Part shown: positions 35,661-45,939 of the stretch, piece by piece | How positions within the stretch are numbered: position 1 is the first letter of the stretch | Layout: every line of letters starts with the position of its first letter | NCBI RefSeq assembly: GCF_024347095.1 | Contig: NZ_AP024903.1 | Coordinates: 124,001 to 188,000, forward strand | Length of the DNA: 64,000 nucleotides | Direction of reading: 5' to 3' | Origin: Vibrio rhizosphaerae | GTDB taxonomy: Bacteria > Pseudomonadota > Gammaproteobacteria > Enterobacterales > Vibrionaceae | Program-made: the position numbers and the translations under genes | Notes under the pieces: model-generated | Told to the model about the DNA's origin: nothing | What the model saw: the letters and a program-made list of their open reading frames with translations, nothing else | The model's database searches: none

Positions 35661-37340
35661 ATGTTGAGTTCTCTTCGGAGCCGAACCAAGCTCCTTTTCA
35701 TCACTGTGATTCCTCTGATAGTGATTACGGCGATGATTACAATGGTTTATTACTGGAGTGGCATGACGTCGCTGCAGCAGGAACTGGGTCAATACCGGAA
35801 AGAATTGGTGACCAGTCATAAAAATAAACTGAAGTCTTACATCATGATGGGGACGACTGCGATCAAGTCTCTCTATGATAGTGATCAACATGGTGAAAAT
35901 CAGGCTCGGGCTAAAGAGATATTAAAAGCTATGCGTTTTGATGATGATGGCTATTTCTTTGCTTATAACTCTCAGGGCGTCAATACGCTTCATGCAATTA
36001 AGCCTCAGCTGGAAGGCAAGAACCTCTATAACATGAAAGATAATAATGGTGTCCCTGTGATTGCCGGTTTGATTGAGGCGTCAAAAACCGGGGACGGATT
36101 TCTTTATTTTTCATGGCACAAGCCATCGTTGAACGCGCAAGCGCCAAAGTTAGGTTATGCCGAATACTTACCCAAGTGGGACTGGGTGCTGGGCACTGGT
36201 GTCTACATTGATGATATTGATCGTCAAGTTGCGGCTTTCCAAAAAAATCGGGAAAAAATGTTACACCAGCAAATGTGGTCTGCTATCGGATTGTCGGCGG
36301 TGGGATTGATACTCACGATTATTATTGTCAGTTGGTTAGTGTCTAAAGGGATTGCGCCCCTTCACCATGTCCTGAAGTCGTTGCAGGATGTCGCCGCTGG
36401 TGGCGGTGATCTGACGGCCCGTTTGCATGTGGAAAGCCGCGATGAAGTTGGCATGGTGGCGGAAGCATTTAACTCCTTTATGGACAAACTTCATCCGCTG
36501 ATCACCGACATTAGCCGGACAGAGCATGATGTAGTATTGGCGGTGAATGATCTGGATCAGCAGACATCTCATTCAAATCAGAAGATGAATAGTCACTGTC
36601 AGGAAACGGATAAAGTGGTTGCTGCGGTGACAGAAATGAGTGCGACAGCCCGTGAAGTGGCCCTGAATACCAATGCAACAGCTCAGGCGATAGAGTCTGC
36701 GAATCAGCAAATTAATGAGGCGCAGGAGGAGGTGAATTTCGCGATTGAAGGCATTAGTAGTTTGGTCAAAGAAGTCAATCTGACGTCTGATGCGATTTCT
36801 GAACTGAGTCAACAAGCCGGAGAAATTACGCTGGTTCTGGACGTGATTGGCGAAATTGCTGAACAGACCAACCTATTGGCATTGAATGCGGCAATTGAAG
36901 CAGCTCGGGCCGGAGAACAAGGCCGGGGATTTGCTGTGGTTGCTGATGAAGTTCGTTCGCTTGCAAGCCGGACGCAAAACAGCACGCAAGAGATTGGCAA
37001 TATGCTGAACTCGTTGAATCAAGGGGTCAGTAAAGCGGTCAGTCGGATGCAGGCGAGCCGTGAGCGTGGCGAGAGCACTGAACAAGAATCGGTGCGTATT
37101 AAAGAAAGCTTATCCGGCATTTCCCAAGCGATTCGGACGATACAGGATATGGGGATTCAGACTGCATCGGCCGCAGAGCAGCAAAGTGTTGTGTCTGAAG
37201 AGATTAACCAGAATCTGGTCGCGATTCAGCAGATTGTGAATGAGTTGAGCCATAATCTGCAACAGTCGGAATCCATCAGTAGTCGTCTGTCACAATCCGG
37301 TAAGAAAATGGGAGACTTGGTCGGACACTTTAAGATTTAA
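35661..37340 (+). CDS. Methyl-accepting chemotaxis protein with Cache sensor
   Basis: Inner-membrane chemoreceptor of 559 aa. TM1 is at ~10-31; the periplasmic single Cache domain (~40-190) has [18 protein letters not shown] and [19 protein letters not shown]2 is at ~206-227; then come HAMP and the cytoplasmic signalling rod with the conserved tip [20 protein letters not shown]. Cache domains of this type often bind small organic acids; the ligand is unknown. I recall a chemoreceptor at the same place in Vibrio cholerae (VC0216). No C-terminal CheR/CheB pentapeptide is present. Confidence 0.93.
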   Translation: MLSSLRSRTKLLFITVIPLIVITAMITMVYYWSGMTSLQQELGQYRKELVTSHKNKLKSYIMMGTTAIKSLYDSDQHGENQARAKEILKAMRFDDDGYFFAYNSQGVNTLHAIKPQLEGKNLYNMKDNNGVPVIAGLIEASKTGDGFLYFSWHKPSLNAQAPKLGYAEYLPKWDWVLGTGVYIDDIDRQVAAFQKNREKMLHQQMWSAIGLSAVGLILTIIIVSWLVSKGIAPLHHVLKSLQDVAAGGGDLTARLHVESRDEVGMVAEAFNSFMDKLHPLITDISRTEHDVVLAVNDLDQQTSHSNQKMNSHCQETDKVVAAVTEMSATAREVALNTNATAQAIESANQQINEAQEEVNFAIEGISSLVKEVNLTSDAISELSQQAGEITLVLDVIGEIAEQTNLLALNAAIEAARAGEQGRGFAVVADEVRSLASRTQNSTQEIGNMLNSLNQGVSKAVSRMQASRERGESTEQESVRIKESLSGISQAIRTIQDMGIQTASAAEQQSVVSEEINQNLVAIQQIVNELSHNLQQSESISSRLSQSGKKMGDLVGHFKI

Positions 37341-37451
37341 CCAACATACAGTTTACAACTGAAGTTGATATCTATCGGGGTTCTTATCAACAAAGTTGAA
37401 TTCGATTTTATCTTCAGGCTCATTGTATAGCAAACCGAGAGGAGCGATACA

Positions 37452-38126
37452 ATGAGCCTGAAATTCCTTCCTAAAGAATCAATGCCACGGGAAAAACTAC
37501 TTTCCCGTGGTCCCCACGCCCTGTCAGATGCCGAATTACTGGCTATTTTTTTGCGCACCGGTGTTGCTGGCATGAATGTCCTCGAACTGGCTGATTTTCT
37601 TTTACAGGAATTTGGTTCACTCCGTGCATTATTTTCAGCCCAGAAGAGTATATTTTGCCAGCATAAAGGTCTGGGAGAGGCAAAATTTGTGCAAATGCAG
37701 GCGGTGTTGGAAATGGCACAGCGGTATTTTTCGGAAACCCTACAGAAAGGCGATGCACTGACAAATCCACAATATACCCGTCATTATCTGTCCGGAATAC
37801 TTCGAGATAAGCGGCGGGAAGCATTCTATGTGTTGTTTTTAGATAATCAGAACCGGGTGATTTGTGGTGAAATCATGTTTGAGGGTACGATCAATGCTGC
37901 AAGTGTTTATCCGCGAGAGATCATCGCGCGGGCACTACAGCATCATGCTGCATCTGTGATTCTGGCGCATAATCATCCTTCAGGAGTAGCCGAACCCAGT
38001 CAGGCTGATCGGCATATTACCCGGCGGATTATCGATGCTCTGGCGCTGGTGGATATCCGAGTGTTGGATCACTTTGTGATTGGTGATGGTGAGATTGTGT
38101 CTTTCGCTGAACGAGGCTGGATTTAA
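37452..38126 (+). CDS. radC: RadC family JAB/MPN-domain protein
   Basis: 224 aa. The N-terminal helix-hairpin-helix-like part ([20 protein letters not shown]) is followed by a JAMM metal site, [14 protein letters not shown] (residues ~176-189), with the preceding Glu in GEIMFEG. RadC was named for DNA repair, but its role is disputed. Start ATG 37452 has GAGAGGAG about 7 nt upstream. It sits directly ahead of rpmBG, as in most gammaproteobacteria. Confidence 0.95.
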   Translation: MSLKFLPKESMPREKLLSRGPHALSDAELLAIFLRTGVAGMNVLELADFLLQEFGSLRALFSAQKSIFCQHKGLGEAKFVQMQAVLEMAQRYFSETLQKGDALTNPQYTRHYLSGILRDKRREAFYVLFLDNQNRVICGEIMFEGTINAASVYPREIIARALQHHAASVILAHNHPSGVAEPSQADRHITRRIIDALALVDIRVLDHFVIGDGEIVSFAERGWI

Positions 38127-38340
38127 AATGGTAAATCTCTCATCTGTAGGAGAGAGATGAATGATATCCGGTGATTTTGCGAGGAGCCTGCGGCTTTCGG
38201 TTGATTTGATAGCATCCGTGAAAGTTTTTAGTTGTGGGAACAGCAGATTCTGTTATCATTCGCCCACTAAATTTTCAACCTATTATCAGCTCGGCGATGA
38301 AAAAGATCTTAGGATCTGCAAAAAAGGATCTGTTCGGGTC

Positions 38341-38369
38341 TTGAGCAATGCACATCAAGTTAGTATAAT
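38341..38369 (+). promoter_or_regulatory. Promoter for rpmB-rpmG
   Basis: A TTGAGC -35 (38341-38346) and a perfect TATAAT -10 (38364-38369) are separated by exactly 17 bp. Transcription would start near 38376 and leave about 115 nt of leader before rpmB, long enough for regulation. The 38127-38340 stretch upstream holds nothing else I can identify. Confidence 0.85.
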
Positions 38370-38491
38370 GCGCGACCTTTGATAGCCTTGTATGGATTTT
38401 CCATAATGGTTTTAAACCTCACCCTTCAACATGGAGAGAGGTTCGGCCACCAAGGTTGATATCGAGCTGAAACGATTTGGAGAAGACATTC

Positions 38492-38728
38492 ATGTCCCGA
38501 GTATGCCAAGTAACTGGTAAGCGTCCTGTAACGGGGAACAACCGTTCGCACGCACGTAATGCTACTAAGCGTCGTTTTCTGCCGAACCTACAAACTCATC
38601 GTTTCTGGGTAGAGAGCGAAAAACGTTTTGTTAAACTGCGCCTGACTGCGAAAGGCATGCGTATCATTGACAAGAAAGGCATTGATGCTGTTCTTGCTGA
38701 TATTCGTGCTCGCGGCGAAAACGTTTAA
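38492..38728 (+). CDS. rpmB: 50S ribosomal protein L28
   Basis: 78-aa ribosomal protein of the large subunit. The sequence starts [20 protein letters not shown] and includes [15 protein letters not shown], unmistakable for L28. ATG 38492 is preceded by GGAGAAG (38479-38485); an in-frame TTG at 38477 is not the start. It is co-transcribed with rpmG, 13 nt downstream. Confidence 0.98.
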   Translation: MSRVCQVTGKRPVTGNNRSHARNATKRRFLPNLQTHRFWVESEKRFVKLRLTAKGMRIIDKKGIDAVLADIRARGENV

Positions 38729-38741
38729 GAGGAATTGAGCA

Positions 38742-38909
38742 ATGGCTAAAGGCATTCGTGAGAAAATTCGTCTGGTATCATCTGCTGGTACTGGTCATTT
38801 TTACACAACTGACAAGAACAAACGCAACATGCCAGGCAAATTTGAGATCAAAAAGTTTGATCCAGTAGTTCGCCAGCACGTTGTTTACAAAGAAGCAAAA
38901 ATCAAGTAA
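38742..38909 (+). CDS. rpmG: 50S ribosomal protein L33
   Basis: 55-aa large-subunit protein, starting [20 protein letters not shown] and ending KEAKIK. The AGAGGAA ribosome site overlaps the gap after rpmB. This is the Cys-free L33 type: no CxxC pair is present, as is usual in gammaproteobacteria. A terminator follows 26 nt after the stop. Confidence 0.98.
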   Translation: MAKGIREKIRLVSSAGTGHFYTTDKNKRNMPGKFEIKKFDPVVRQHVVYKEAKIK

Positions 38910-38934
38910 TTGAATTGCTCCTTGTAATGATGAT

Positions 38935-38960
38935 AAAACCCAGCTTCTGCTGGGTTTTTT
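38935..38960 (+). terminator. Intrinsic terminator after rpmG
   Basis: Ten-bp stem AAAACCCAGC / GCTGGGTTTT with a TTCT loop, ending in six T. Confidence 0.92.
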
Positions 38961-39047
38961 ATTACCTGCTATCTACCTTTTTCCAGCGAAAGATCATAGG
39001 ATAAACGGATATATTGATGAGCGACCATATCTGTTGAGAGTGACCTG

Positions 39048-39551
39048 ATGAAGGATCGAAAACGGCGTTGGAATAATTATCTGATTCTGGCGGTGATTTT
39101 ATTTATCGTCATTTTAAATCTACCATCCATGATTAAAGATTATCTTTTACCTCATGAAGCTCCGAGCAATCCATCACTGCTCAACCCCCAACTAACGATG
39201 ACTTCGATACGGACACAACCTTGGTCGCTGGAGCGTGATGCTCATGGTGATTGGACATCCACCGTATCTTTCGATATTTCAGCGCTGGAACTGGTACAAC
39301 GGTGGCGTAATCTGGTGGGTACACAGATCGATGATAAAACCTACCGCTCATTGTCGGGCAAATTGAATGATCCGGGTACCGTTGAAGTCTGGTATGAAGA
39401 ACAAGAAGAGCCACAGCGGATAACTTATTATCGTTTCCCCCAGTTTTGGTTATTCAAAAACTGGCAGGAACATTGGATCGCGATTTCGGTAGAAGACCGT
39501 TATCTGTTTCCGGCGGTGATGACTCAATCATCGACGCAAGAGGAGTATTAA
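39048..39551 (+). CDS. Hypothetical membrane-anchored protein, 167 aa
   Basis: No known function. One N-terminal hydrophobic helix ([14 protein letters not shown], ~12-26) after a basic start (MKDRKRRW) predicts a single-pass inner-membrane protein with its ~135-residue body in the periplasm. The body is rich in Trp and acidic residues. It ends one base before mutM and supplies the GAGGAG site that starts mutM, so the two are translated together. I recall a conserved hypothetical gene at this place in Vibrio cholerae. Confidence 0.75.
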   Translation: MKDRKRRWNNYLILAVILFIVILNLPSMIKDYLLPHEAPSNPSLLNPQLTMTSIRTQPWSLERDAHGDWTSTVSFDISALELVQRWRNLVGTQIDDKTYRSLSGKLNDPGTVEVWYEEQEEPQRITYYRFPQFWLFKNWQEHWIAISVEDRYLFPAVMTQSSTQEEY

Positions 39552-39552
39552 G

Positions 39553-40362
39553 ATGCCGGAGTTACCGGAAGTTGAGGTAAGCCGACTGGGGATTAGTCCT
39601 TTTCTGGTCGGTGAACAAGTGAAATCTGTGAGTGTGCGGACACCGAAACTGCGTTGGGAGATTCCTTTTGAACTCCAACAGATTACGGGGCAGGTGATTC
39701 GACGGATTTATCGAAGAGCCAAATATCTGTTACTGGAAACCGATGTCGGAACGGCGATTATCCATTTGGGAATGTCAGGTTCTTTGCGTGTGTTGGATGT
39801 TTCGCTTCCACCAGGCAAACACGACCATGTCGATCTGTTTATGATGAACGGGAAGGTGTTGCGCTATAACGACCCGAGACGATTTGGCGCATGGTTATGG
39901 GCTGAGAAAGGTACGATGCATTCGGTATTCGACAATCTTGGTCCTGAGCCACTGTCGGATGAGTTGACTGCTGCTTATATGGCCGGGAGAGCAAAAGGAA
40001 AACGGGTGACGGTCAAACAGTTTATTATGGACAATAAGATCGTGGTTGGTGTCGGAAACATTTATGCCAATGAATCTTTGTTTACGACGGGGGTCCGGCC
40101 AACCCGAGAAGCTGGATCTCTGACAATGAGTGAGTGGGAAACACTGGTGAGTGAGATTAAAGCGGTGCTGACCCACTCGATTCAACAAGGTGGTACGACC
40201 CTGAAAGATTTTGCCCAAACTGATGGTAAACCCGGTTATTTTGCTCAGGAGCTGCGTGTTTACGGGAAAGAAGGGCTACCATGTCCTGAATGTGGTCAAG
40301 CCATCGTGGCGCAAAAAATTGGACAACGAAATACCTTCTATTGCCCACTTTGTCAAAAGTAG
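39553..40362 (+). CDS. mutM: Formamidopyrimidine-DNA glycosylase
   Basis: Base-excision repair enzyme that removes 8-oxoguanine and nicks the DNA. 269 aa. The catalytic Pro-1 and Glu-2 are in [11 protein letters not shown]; Lys in HLGMSGSL follows, and the C-terminal zinc finger reads CPECGQ...TFYCPLCQK. The start is fixed by the need for Pro after the initiating Met. The gene is convergent with coaD and only 15 nt away. Confidence 0.97.
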   Translation: MPELPEVEVSRLGISPFLVGEQVKSVSVRTPKLRWEIPFELQQITGQVIRRIYRRAKYLLLETDVGTAIIHLGMSGSLRVLDVSLPPGKHDHVDLFMMNGKVLRYNDPRRFGAWLWAEKGTMHSVFDNLGPEPLSDELTAAYMAGRAKGKRVTVKQFIMDNKIVVGVGNIYANESLFTTGVRPTREAGSLTMSEWETLVSEIKAVLTHSIQQGGTTLKDFAQTDGKPGYFAQELRVYGKEGLPCPECGQAIVAQKIGQRNTFYCPLCQK

Positions 40363-40377
40363 CGGCATCAAATTGAA

Positions 40378-40872
40378 TTAAATACTGCGCTTTTTACGCA
40401 GGGATTCTGCAACGACCGGCGGGACAAATGAATCGACGTTTCCCCCGTGAATAGCAACTTCCCGGACGATTGTTGAAGAAAGAAAGGCGAATTCATCTGC
40501 CGGAGTAAGAAATACACTTTCAAGCTCCGGCATCAATCGGCGATACATGTTGGTCAAGCCGAATTCATACTCAAAGTCCATGGTGGTCCGCAGGCCTCGG
40601 ATCAAAACGTTGGCGCTGACTTGTTTGGCAAAATCGACCAAGAGCCCGGAGAATCCCTGTACACGAATATTCGTCAGATGTTGGGTTGCCTGTTCGGCAA
40701 AAAAGACTCTTTCTGCCAGCGTAAACATGGTATTTTTACTGGGGCTGGCGGCGACGGCAATAATGACTTCATCAAACATACCAGCAGCGCGATTGACAAT
40801 ATCAAGGTGTCCGTTGGTGAGTGGATCAAATGTTCCCGGATAGATGACGCGCGATAGATTTTTTTTGCTCAC
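40378..40872 (-). CDS. coaD: Phosphopantetheine adenylyltransferase
   Basis: Penultimate step of coenzyme A synthesis: 4'-phosphopantetheine plus ATP to dephospho-CoA. The nucleotidyltransferase signature is [16 protein letters not shown] with T/HxGH, and the late ISSTIVRE-like motif appears as [13 protein letters not shown] start at 40872 gives 164 aa with [13 protein letters not shown], the usual N-terminus; a TTG at 40887 would add five residues. Neither has a good Shine-Dalgarno, so the start is uncertain. Confidence 0.95.
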   Translation of the reverse strand: MSKKNLSRVIYPGTFDPLTNGHLDIVNRAAGMFDEVIIAVAASPSKNTMFTLAERVFFAEQATQHLTNIRVQGFSGLLVDFAKQVSANVLIRGLRTTMDFEYEFGLTNMYRRLMPELESVFLTPADEFAFLSSTIVREVAIHGGNVDSFVPPVVAESLRKKRSI

Positions 40873-41041
40873 AGTCGGTAATCTCAACAGTTAAACCGAG
40901 TACCTTAGGTATATACCGAAGGTCGCTCAAAATGCAACGTTTGTCAGAGTCTCTGACACTCACACTATAGTAACAAAAAGACTCAAAATAACCTATTGAT
41001 GTCCGTATGAACGATGGTATGTGATGGAATAAGAGTTTGAA

Positions 41042-42106
41042 ATGAAAAGAATACTTGTCATTCGTAATGATAAAATTGGTGATTTCATGCTGGCATGGCC
41101 GAGTTTTGCGATGCTCAAAGCATCTATGCCTGACTGCCATATTACTGCACTGGTGCCTCGTTATACTATTGCACTTGCTGAATTATGTCCGTGGATTGAT
41201 GACGTGCTTGAAGACCCGACTAAAAAGGGATCTCCTTCATCTCAGCAAGCGTTGATTGAAGAGATTCGCCAACGTCACTTTGATGCATCGATTAATTTAT
41301 TTTCGACGACTTACAATGCTTTACTGGTCTGGAAGGCGAAGATTCCATACCGAATCGCTCCGGCGACGAAACTGGCGCAAGTGTTTTACAACCGTCGGTT
41401 GAAGCAGAAACGTTCCCAGTCAGCAAAACCTGAATTTGAGTATAATCTGGATTTGATTCGTGCTTTTTTGCAGGATCATCAGATACCTGTCGTCGAACCT
41501 CAGCCACCATATCTGACTTTTTCACTATCAGAGCTTGCCAAACAAAAAGATAAACTCGCCGCACAACTGGGTATTTGTGCTCACAAATCATGGGTGTTCG
41601 TTCATGCAGGAAGTGGTGGGTCGGCCAATAATCTGTCTCTTGAACAGTACCGTCAGTTGATTGATGGGATGAATGGTGATTTTGAGGTGGTGCTGACTGC
41701 CGGACCGGGGGAAGAAGAAAAAGCCTATCAATTGCAATTGGCGATCAATCACCAAGGTGAAAAAGCGGTCGTCTACCATAAGAATGACGGCTTGGTGGAT
41801 TTTGCCCGATCAATTGCTTGTGCGAGTCTTTTTATTGCCGGTTCTACGGGGCCCCTGCATATTGCTGCTGCGATCGATGTGCCGACCATTGGTTTCTTCC
41901 CGGCTAAACGCTCGGCAACGCCATTACGTTGGTATCCATTGAATTCACAAGGACGTCATCTGTCGTTTGCACCGCCTGCTGTTGGCGGAAAATCGCAGCA
42001 GGAAGATATGAGCCAAATTCGGATTCAGTCGCTCTTAAGTCAGATCAATGCTTGGGCGGCGACGTATTTGTCCGTATCCAAAGGTCCGCGTATTTCACAA
42101 ATGTAG
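41042..42106 (+). CDS. Glycosyltransferase family 9 (heptosyltransferase-like)
   Basis: ADP-heptose-dependent LPS core glycosyltransferase by family; the acceptor is not known. 354 aa. The N-terminal [18 protein letters not shown] is the family start. The C-terminal nucleotide-sugar site has [16 protein letters not shown] and [23 protein letters not shown]. The start ATG lies 169 nt from the divergent coaD. Its last 62 nt overlap the convergent glycosyltransferase gene. Confidence 0.85.
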   Translation: MKRILVIRNDKIGDFMLAWPSFAMLKASMPDCHITALVPRYTIALAELCPWIDDVLEDPTKKGSPSSQQALIEEIRQRHFDASINLFSTTYNALLVWKAKIPYRIAPATKLAQVFYNRRLKQKRSQSAKPEFEYNLDLIRAFLQDHQIPVVEPQPPYLTFSLSELAKQKDKLAAQLGICAHKSWVFVHAGSGGSANNLSLEQYRQLIDGMNGDFEVVLTAGPGEEEKAYQLQLAINHQGEKAVVYHKNDGLVDFARSIACASLFIAGSTGPLHIAAAIDVPTIGFFPAKRSATPLRWYPLNSQGRHLSFAPPAVGGKSQQEDMSQIRIQSLLSQINAWAATYLSVSKGPRISQM

Positions 42107-42824
42107 AATGTGCCGAAAGCAGGGAGAGCAGCAAGCCCTGCTTGCCGTCCAGAAAACCGGCTTTGATGACATACATTTTCATGAAGCATCCGAGTGCATG
42201 AATGATGCCTTGGCTGATACTGCTTTTTTTTCCGCGTTGTTGTCGTTGTTCTGCCCAGGCTTTTGCGTATCCGGCTGACTTGACCAGATAGTGATGCATA
42301 TCATCGTACGTGTAGTGAATTGCGTCGCCTGACAGCGTTTCAACCCGCATAGATGAAGTCACTTCTACTTTTTCATGAACCAAAGCGTCATTGTATTGCG
42401 TCAGTTTGGTTGGGTAGAGTCGTAAAACTCTGTCGGGATACCAGCCACTGTGACGAATGAATCGACCAAAAACCCAGCTTAACCGCGATATTTGGTAGAT
42501 GGTATTGGGTTGGTTGGCTTTGACCGCATCTTGAATGCTACTGCGAAGCTCCGGTGTGATGCGTTCATCTGCATCCAGCCATAAGACATAGTCGGATTCG
42601 ACATACGATTGTGCGAGACGACGTTGTGGTCCAAACCCGGGCCAGTCAGTATTGGTGAAAAACTTATCGGTAAATTGTCGGGCGACTTGCTCCGTTTCGT
42701 CGTGACTGCCTGAATCGAGAATCACGATCTCATCGACCCAACCCTGAACCGTTTTAAGACAGGCTTCGAGATGCTTGGCTTCATTTTTCACAATCAGGGC
42801 CACGGCTAAGGTTGGTTGTGTCAC
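42045..42824 (-). CDS. Family 2 glycosyltransferase (WaaE/KdtX-like)
   Basis: 259 aa, GT-A fold. The N-terminus reads [20 protein letters not shown], with a [16 protein letters not shown] donor segment and a DXD motif (LWLDADERI near residue 95). It matches the WaaE/KdtX type, which adds beta-1,4-glucose to heptose I in the inner core. The C-terminus overlaps the convergent GT9 gene by 62 nt. Confidence 0.85.
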   Translation of the reverse strand: MTQPTLAVALIVKNEAKHLEACLKTVQGWVDEIVILDSGSHDETEQVARQFTDKFFTNTDWPGFGPQRRLAQSYVESDYVLWLDADERITPELRSSIQDAVKANQPNTIYQISRLSWVFGRFIRHSGWYPDRVLRLYPTKLTQYNDALVHEKVEVTSSMRVETLSGDAIHYTYDDMHHYLVKSAGYAKAWAEQRQQRGKKSSISQGIIHALGCFMKMYVIKAGFLDGKQGLLLSLLSAHSTFVKYADLWIRTNTSPPKH

Positions 42825-42934
42825 GATGGTCTTTCTCCGTTGGATGATGCTGTTGTTTCAGCAGGTTTGCTGTCAAATAATAACAGGATATCAATAATTG
42901 TCTTCAAGCGGGATTGGCTTTAACAACCTTGCAC

Positions 42935-43987
42935 TCACAGATTAAAATCTTGTACCGCTTTTTCAAACATTTGAATCACTTGTGTTGCCTGAATGCGACC
43001 CATTGCGGATTTATCTTTGACACGAGTGCGCCAATTGAGTTCGGCACTGGTTTTGCCGGTTTCTGCTTGAATGGCCTCTTCATAGACGGATACGACATAA
43101 TTCTGATAGCAATAAGGACCCGTTCGTTGTGGGTTATGGTGGGCATATAGTCCGATAACCGGTGTGCCCATTGCATTGGCCATATGAGTCGGACCTGTAT
43201 CGGGCGCAATCACGAGATCGCTGTGATCGAGTAAAGCCAGCATTTGTTTCAATGTACTATCGCCAACTTTATTGGTGACCGGAAAGTCAATCAGGCTGAG
43301 TATCTGTTGGGCTAAGTCACGTTCAACCTCAGCAGGCGAACCGGCCAGAATAATATGCCAGCCTTGTGCATGAATATGTTGCATCACTTCAGCATACCCT
43401 GCTGCCGTCCAGTTTTTATAAGCTTTACTGGCTCCCGGTACGATGACCAGATTCCGTTTGTCCTGACTGAGTTGTTGCGTTGCCCACTGGTGGTCCTGAT
43501 GAGAGTAAGTTAGTGCCCACTTTGGCGTAATATCTTGAATACCAATATGCTGTGCAAAGGCCAGCAGGCCATCCAGCACATGTGGTTTCTTCGGGGAGGG
43601 CACGTGCTGATTGGTAAACCAAGTCTGACAATCCTGACTGCGTGTTGCATCGAAGCCTAGTTTGTAGGTTGCTTTTATTCCCAGTGTGGCAATGCTGGCT
43701 CTGAATGCATACTGCATATGGAGCAGGGCATCAAACCGCTCTTCTTTCAGCGTGGTCCAGAGCTGTCGATAGGCTTTGAACCCCTGTTTTTTATCAAACA
43801 CAATGAGGCGGATATTGTCGAGACCATCGAGCAACTGAGCTTCTAATTGACCGGTAATCCAAGTGATTTTTGTCTCAGGCCATTGGCGTTGAATGGCTTG
43901 AACCGCTGCAACGGCATTGCAAACATCACCGATGGCTGACAGACGCAGGATACATATCGAGCGGGGAGCGGAATCAAATAACGCCAT
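42935..43987 (-). CDS. Glycosyltransferase family 9 (heptosyltransferase)
   Basis: LPS core heptosyltransferase family. From ATG 43987 it is 350 aa and starts MALFDSAPRSICILRLSAIGDVCNA, the usual family N-terminus; the frame is open for another 38 codons upstream, but that part has no similarity and would overlap the divergent kdkA. Later signatures are VPGASKAYKNWTAAGYAEV and VIAPDTGPTHMANAMGTPVIGLY. It is in the same direction as, and upstream of, the WaaE-like gene. Confidence 0.87.
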   Translation of the reverse strand: MALFDSAPRSICILRLSAIGDVCNAVAAVQAIQRQWPETKITWITGQLEAQLLDGLDNIRLIVFDKKQGFKAYRQLWTTLKEERFDALLHMQYAFRASIATLGIKATYKLGFDATRSQDCQTWFTNQHVPSPKKPHVLDGLLAFAQHIGIQDITPKWALTYSHQDHQWATQQLSQDKRNLVIVPGASKAYKNWTAAGYAEVMQHIHAQGWHIILAGSPAEVERDLAQQILSLIDFPVTNKVGDSTLKQMLALLDHSDLVIAPDTGPTHMANAMGTPVIGLYAHHNPQRTGPYCYQNYVVSVYEEAIQAETGKTSAELNWRTRVKDKSAMGRIQATQVIQMFEKAVQDFNL

Positions 43988-44087
43988 AATGATCACTATA
44001 AAGCAATGAGAGTTGTCCGGAATTATGCAGAGCCCGGAAGAAAATGTAAAATGCTGATTGAGTGAAGTTTTAATCATTGGATAAGCC

Positions 44088-44789
44088 GTGAAAACGTTCA
44101 AAAAAGGTAAATTACGGGTGTGGTATGACGAGGCGCTGTTATCAGTGCCTCCGGAGCAATGTTTTGATGTTGGTTTCTGGCAGCAGCAGGAGCGGATCGT
44201 TGGCCAGGCTTCTGGCCGGGGGACAACATGGTTTATCCAACTTGATAACGTACAGGGAGCATTACGGCATTACCGGCGAGGCGGGTTATTTGGTAAGTTG
44301 GTTCGGGACCATTACCTTTTTTGTCAATGGGATAAGACCAGAAGTTATCAAGAATTTCAGATTTTAAACCATCTGAGAAACGCCGGTGTGAATGTACCGC
44401 GTCCGATTGCCGCCAGAGCGGTTAAAAAAAATGTGTGCTATCAAGCCGATTTAATCACGGAAAAAATTCCGAATGCCCGGGATTTAGTGACCATTCTTCA
44501 GGAAAATGCATTGCGTGATGAAATATATGTGAAAATCGGACAAGAGATTCGTAAGATGCATGACGCACAAGTCAATCATACAGACTTGAATATTCATAAT
44601 ATTTTGATTGATGAGCAGGAACAGGTTTGGATTATTGATTTTGATAAGTGTATGATTCAGTCTGATGGTGATTGGAAGGAGAATAATATATTGCGCTTAA
44701 AACGCTCATTTTTGAAAGAGCAGCTGAAGCAAAGTATTTGTTGGAATCTTTCATCATTTGATTGTTTGTATCGAACGTATAGCGAATGA
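44088..44789 (+). CDS. kdkA: 3-deoxy-D-manno-octulosonic acid kinase
   Basis: Phosphorylates KDO on lipid A precursors at the 4-position; found in Vibrio, Haemophilus and relatives that make a mono-KDO core. 233 aa. It has a kinase-like fold with GGLFGKLVRDHYL, the catalytic loop HTDLNIHNILID and the metal-binding IDFDKC. Start is a GTG at 44088. It pairs functionally with waaA further on. The next gene starts 3 nt after its stop, so they are co-transcribed. Confidence 0.93.
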   Translation: MKTFKKGKLRVWYDEALLSVPPEQCFDVGFWQQQERIVGQASGRGTTWFIQLDNVQGALRHYRRGGLFGKLVRDHYLFCQWDKTRSYQEFQILNHLRNAGVNVPRPIAARAVKKNVCYQADLITEKIPNARDLVTILQENALRDEIYVKIGQEIRKMHDAQVNHTDLNIHNILIDEQEQVWIIDFDKCMIQSDGDWKENNILRLKRSFLKEQLKQSICWNLSSFDCLYRTYSE

Positions 44790-44792
44790 TTT

Positions 44793-45833
44793 ATGAAGAA
44801 AAATATTATTATTGTCAAATTTCAGTCTTTTAGAGATTTGCTTCGTCAGAAATTAGGACGATTTCTATTTGATAGAAAAAATGAGACAGGGTTTGATTTA
44901 ACAAAAACTAAGAGTATTTTATTTATTCGCAACGATGCCAAAATTGGTGATGCAATTGTTTCATCTGGTGTTATCAGAAAAATAAAGAAATTCAGACCTG
45001 ATATAAGAATTATTGTTATGACAAGTCCTAGTATGAGGTGTTTGTTTGAAGATGGATTTGGTGTTAATGAATTTGTATATCTCAAAAAAAGACCATCTTA
45101 TTCTGAAATTAAGATCGCTTGTCAAAAGCTAGGAAAAATTGATGTTGCAGTATCATTGAATCAAAACATGAAAATGAAAGATATTTATTTACATCGGTGT
45201 CTGCAAACAAAGGTTAATATTGGTCTTGATTCAAAAGTTAAGTTAATTAATAAAAACATATCTAATGATATAAAAGATAAACACTATGCTTTGAAATTTG
45301 ATTTTATTGCTAAATGTATTGGAATAGATGAACCACTAGAACCTTATATTATACCATTAAGTGAAGCGTCATTAGCTAAAATAGAGAGGTTCATTTTTAC
45401 ACACAATATTAAAAAATATATCGTATTTAATCCTTTCGGTAGTGGCAGTACTCGTAAATTAAATAAAGAAAATATTTGGAATATAATTGAACAGGTAAAT
45501 GTAAAATATCCTGACTATCAATGTGTATTACTTTCATCTCCTGGAACTCGAGATGAGATTAACCAAATGAATATCCATGATAACAAACGGATTTTTCATT
45601 TTGATGATAGTGAGTCAATCTATGATGCTATTGCTATAGTAGATAATGCTGACTTAATTATTACTGTAGATACATCAATTGTTCATATTGCTTCCGGTTT
45701 GGGTAAGAAACAAATTGCTATTTATAGAAATGATGAGGAAAATTATATAAATTGGGGGCCAAATTCAGATTTAGCTCAGTCAATTTTTACATCAAGAGAT
45801 AATATAAATGATATTGACTTGTCTCAATTTTAA
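44793..45833 (+). CDS. AT-rich glycosyltransferase family 9 protein
   Basis: 346 aa. GT9 landmarks: TKSILFIRNDAKIGDAIVSSGVI near residue 37, VFNPFGSGSTRKLNKENI near 211 and LIITVDTSIVHIASGLGKKQIAIY near 285. It has a ~36-residue N-terminal extension. Base composition and codon use are far more AT-rich than kdkA just upstream, indicating horizontal acquisition. It probably adds a sugar to the LPS outer core; the donor is unknown. Confidence 0.8.
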   Translation: MKKNIIIVKFQSFRDLLRQKLGRFLFDRKNETGFDLTKTKSILFIRNDAKIGDAIVSSGVIRKIKKFRPDIRIIVMTSPSMRCLFEDGFGVNEFVYLKKRPSYSEIKIACQKLGKIDVAVSLNQNMKMKDIYLHRCLQTKVNIGLDSKVKLINKNISNDIKDKHYALKFDFIAKCIGIDEPLEPYIIPLSEASLAKIERFIFTHNIKKYIVFNPFGSGSTRKLNKENIWNIIEQVNVKYPDYQCVLLSSPGTRDEINQMNIHDNKRIFHFDDSESIYDAIAIVDNADLIITVDTSIVHIASGLGKKQIAIYRNDEENYINWGPNSDLAQSIFTSRDNINDIDLSQF

Positions 45834-45939
45834 AATTTACCTACTATAAATTAGTTAGTATCCTACTTATACGTAATATATTTCAGTTAGGATTCAGGTG
45901 TGTATGTAATATGATAGTAAATAAGGTTGGACTATATTA

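Noticed and set aside
38161..38382. 73-codon open frame between radC and rpmB
   Set aside because: It runs through the rpmB promoter, has no ribosome site and no recognisable sequence; it is probably chance.
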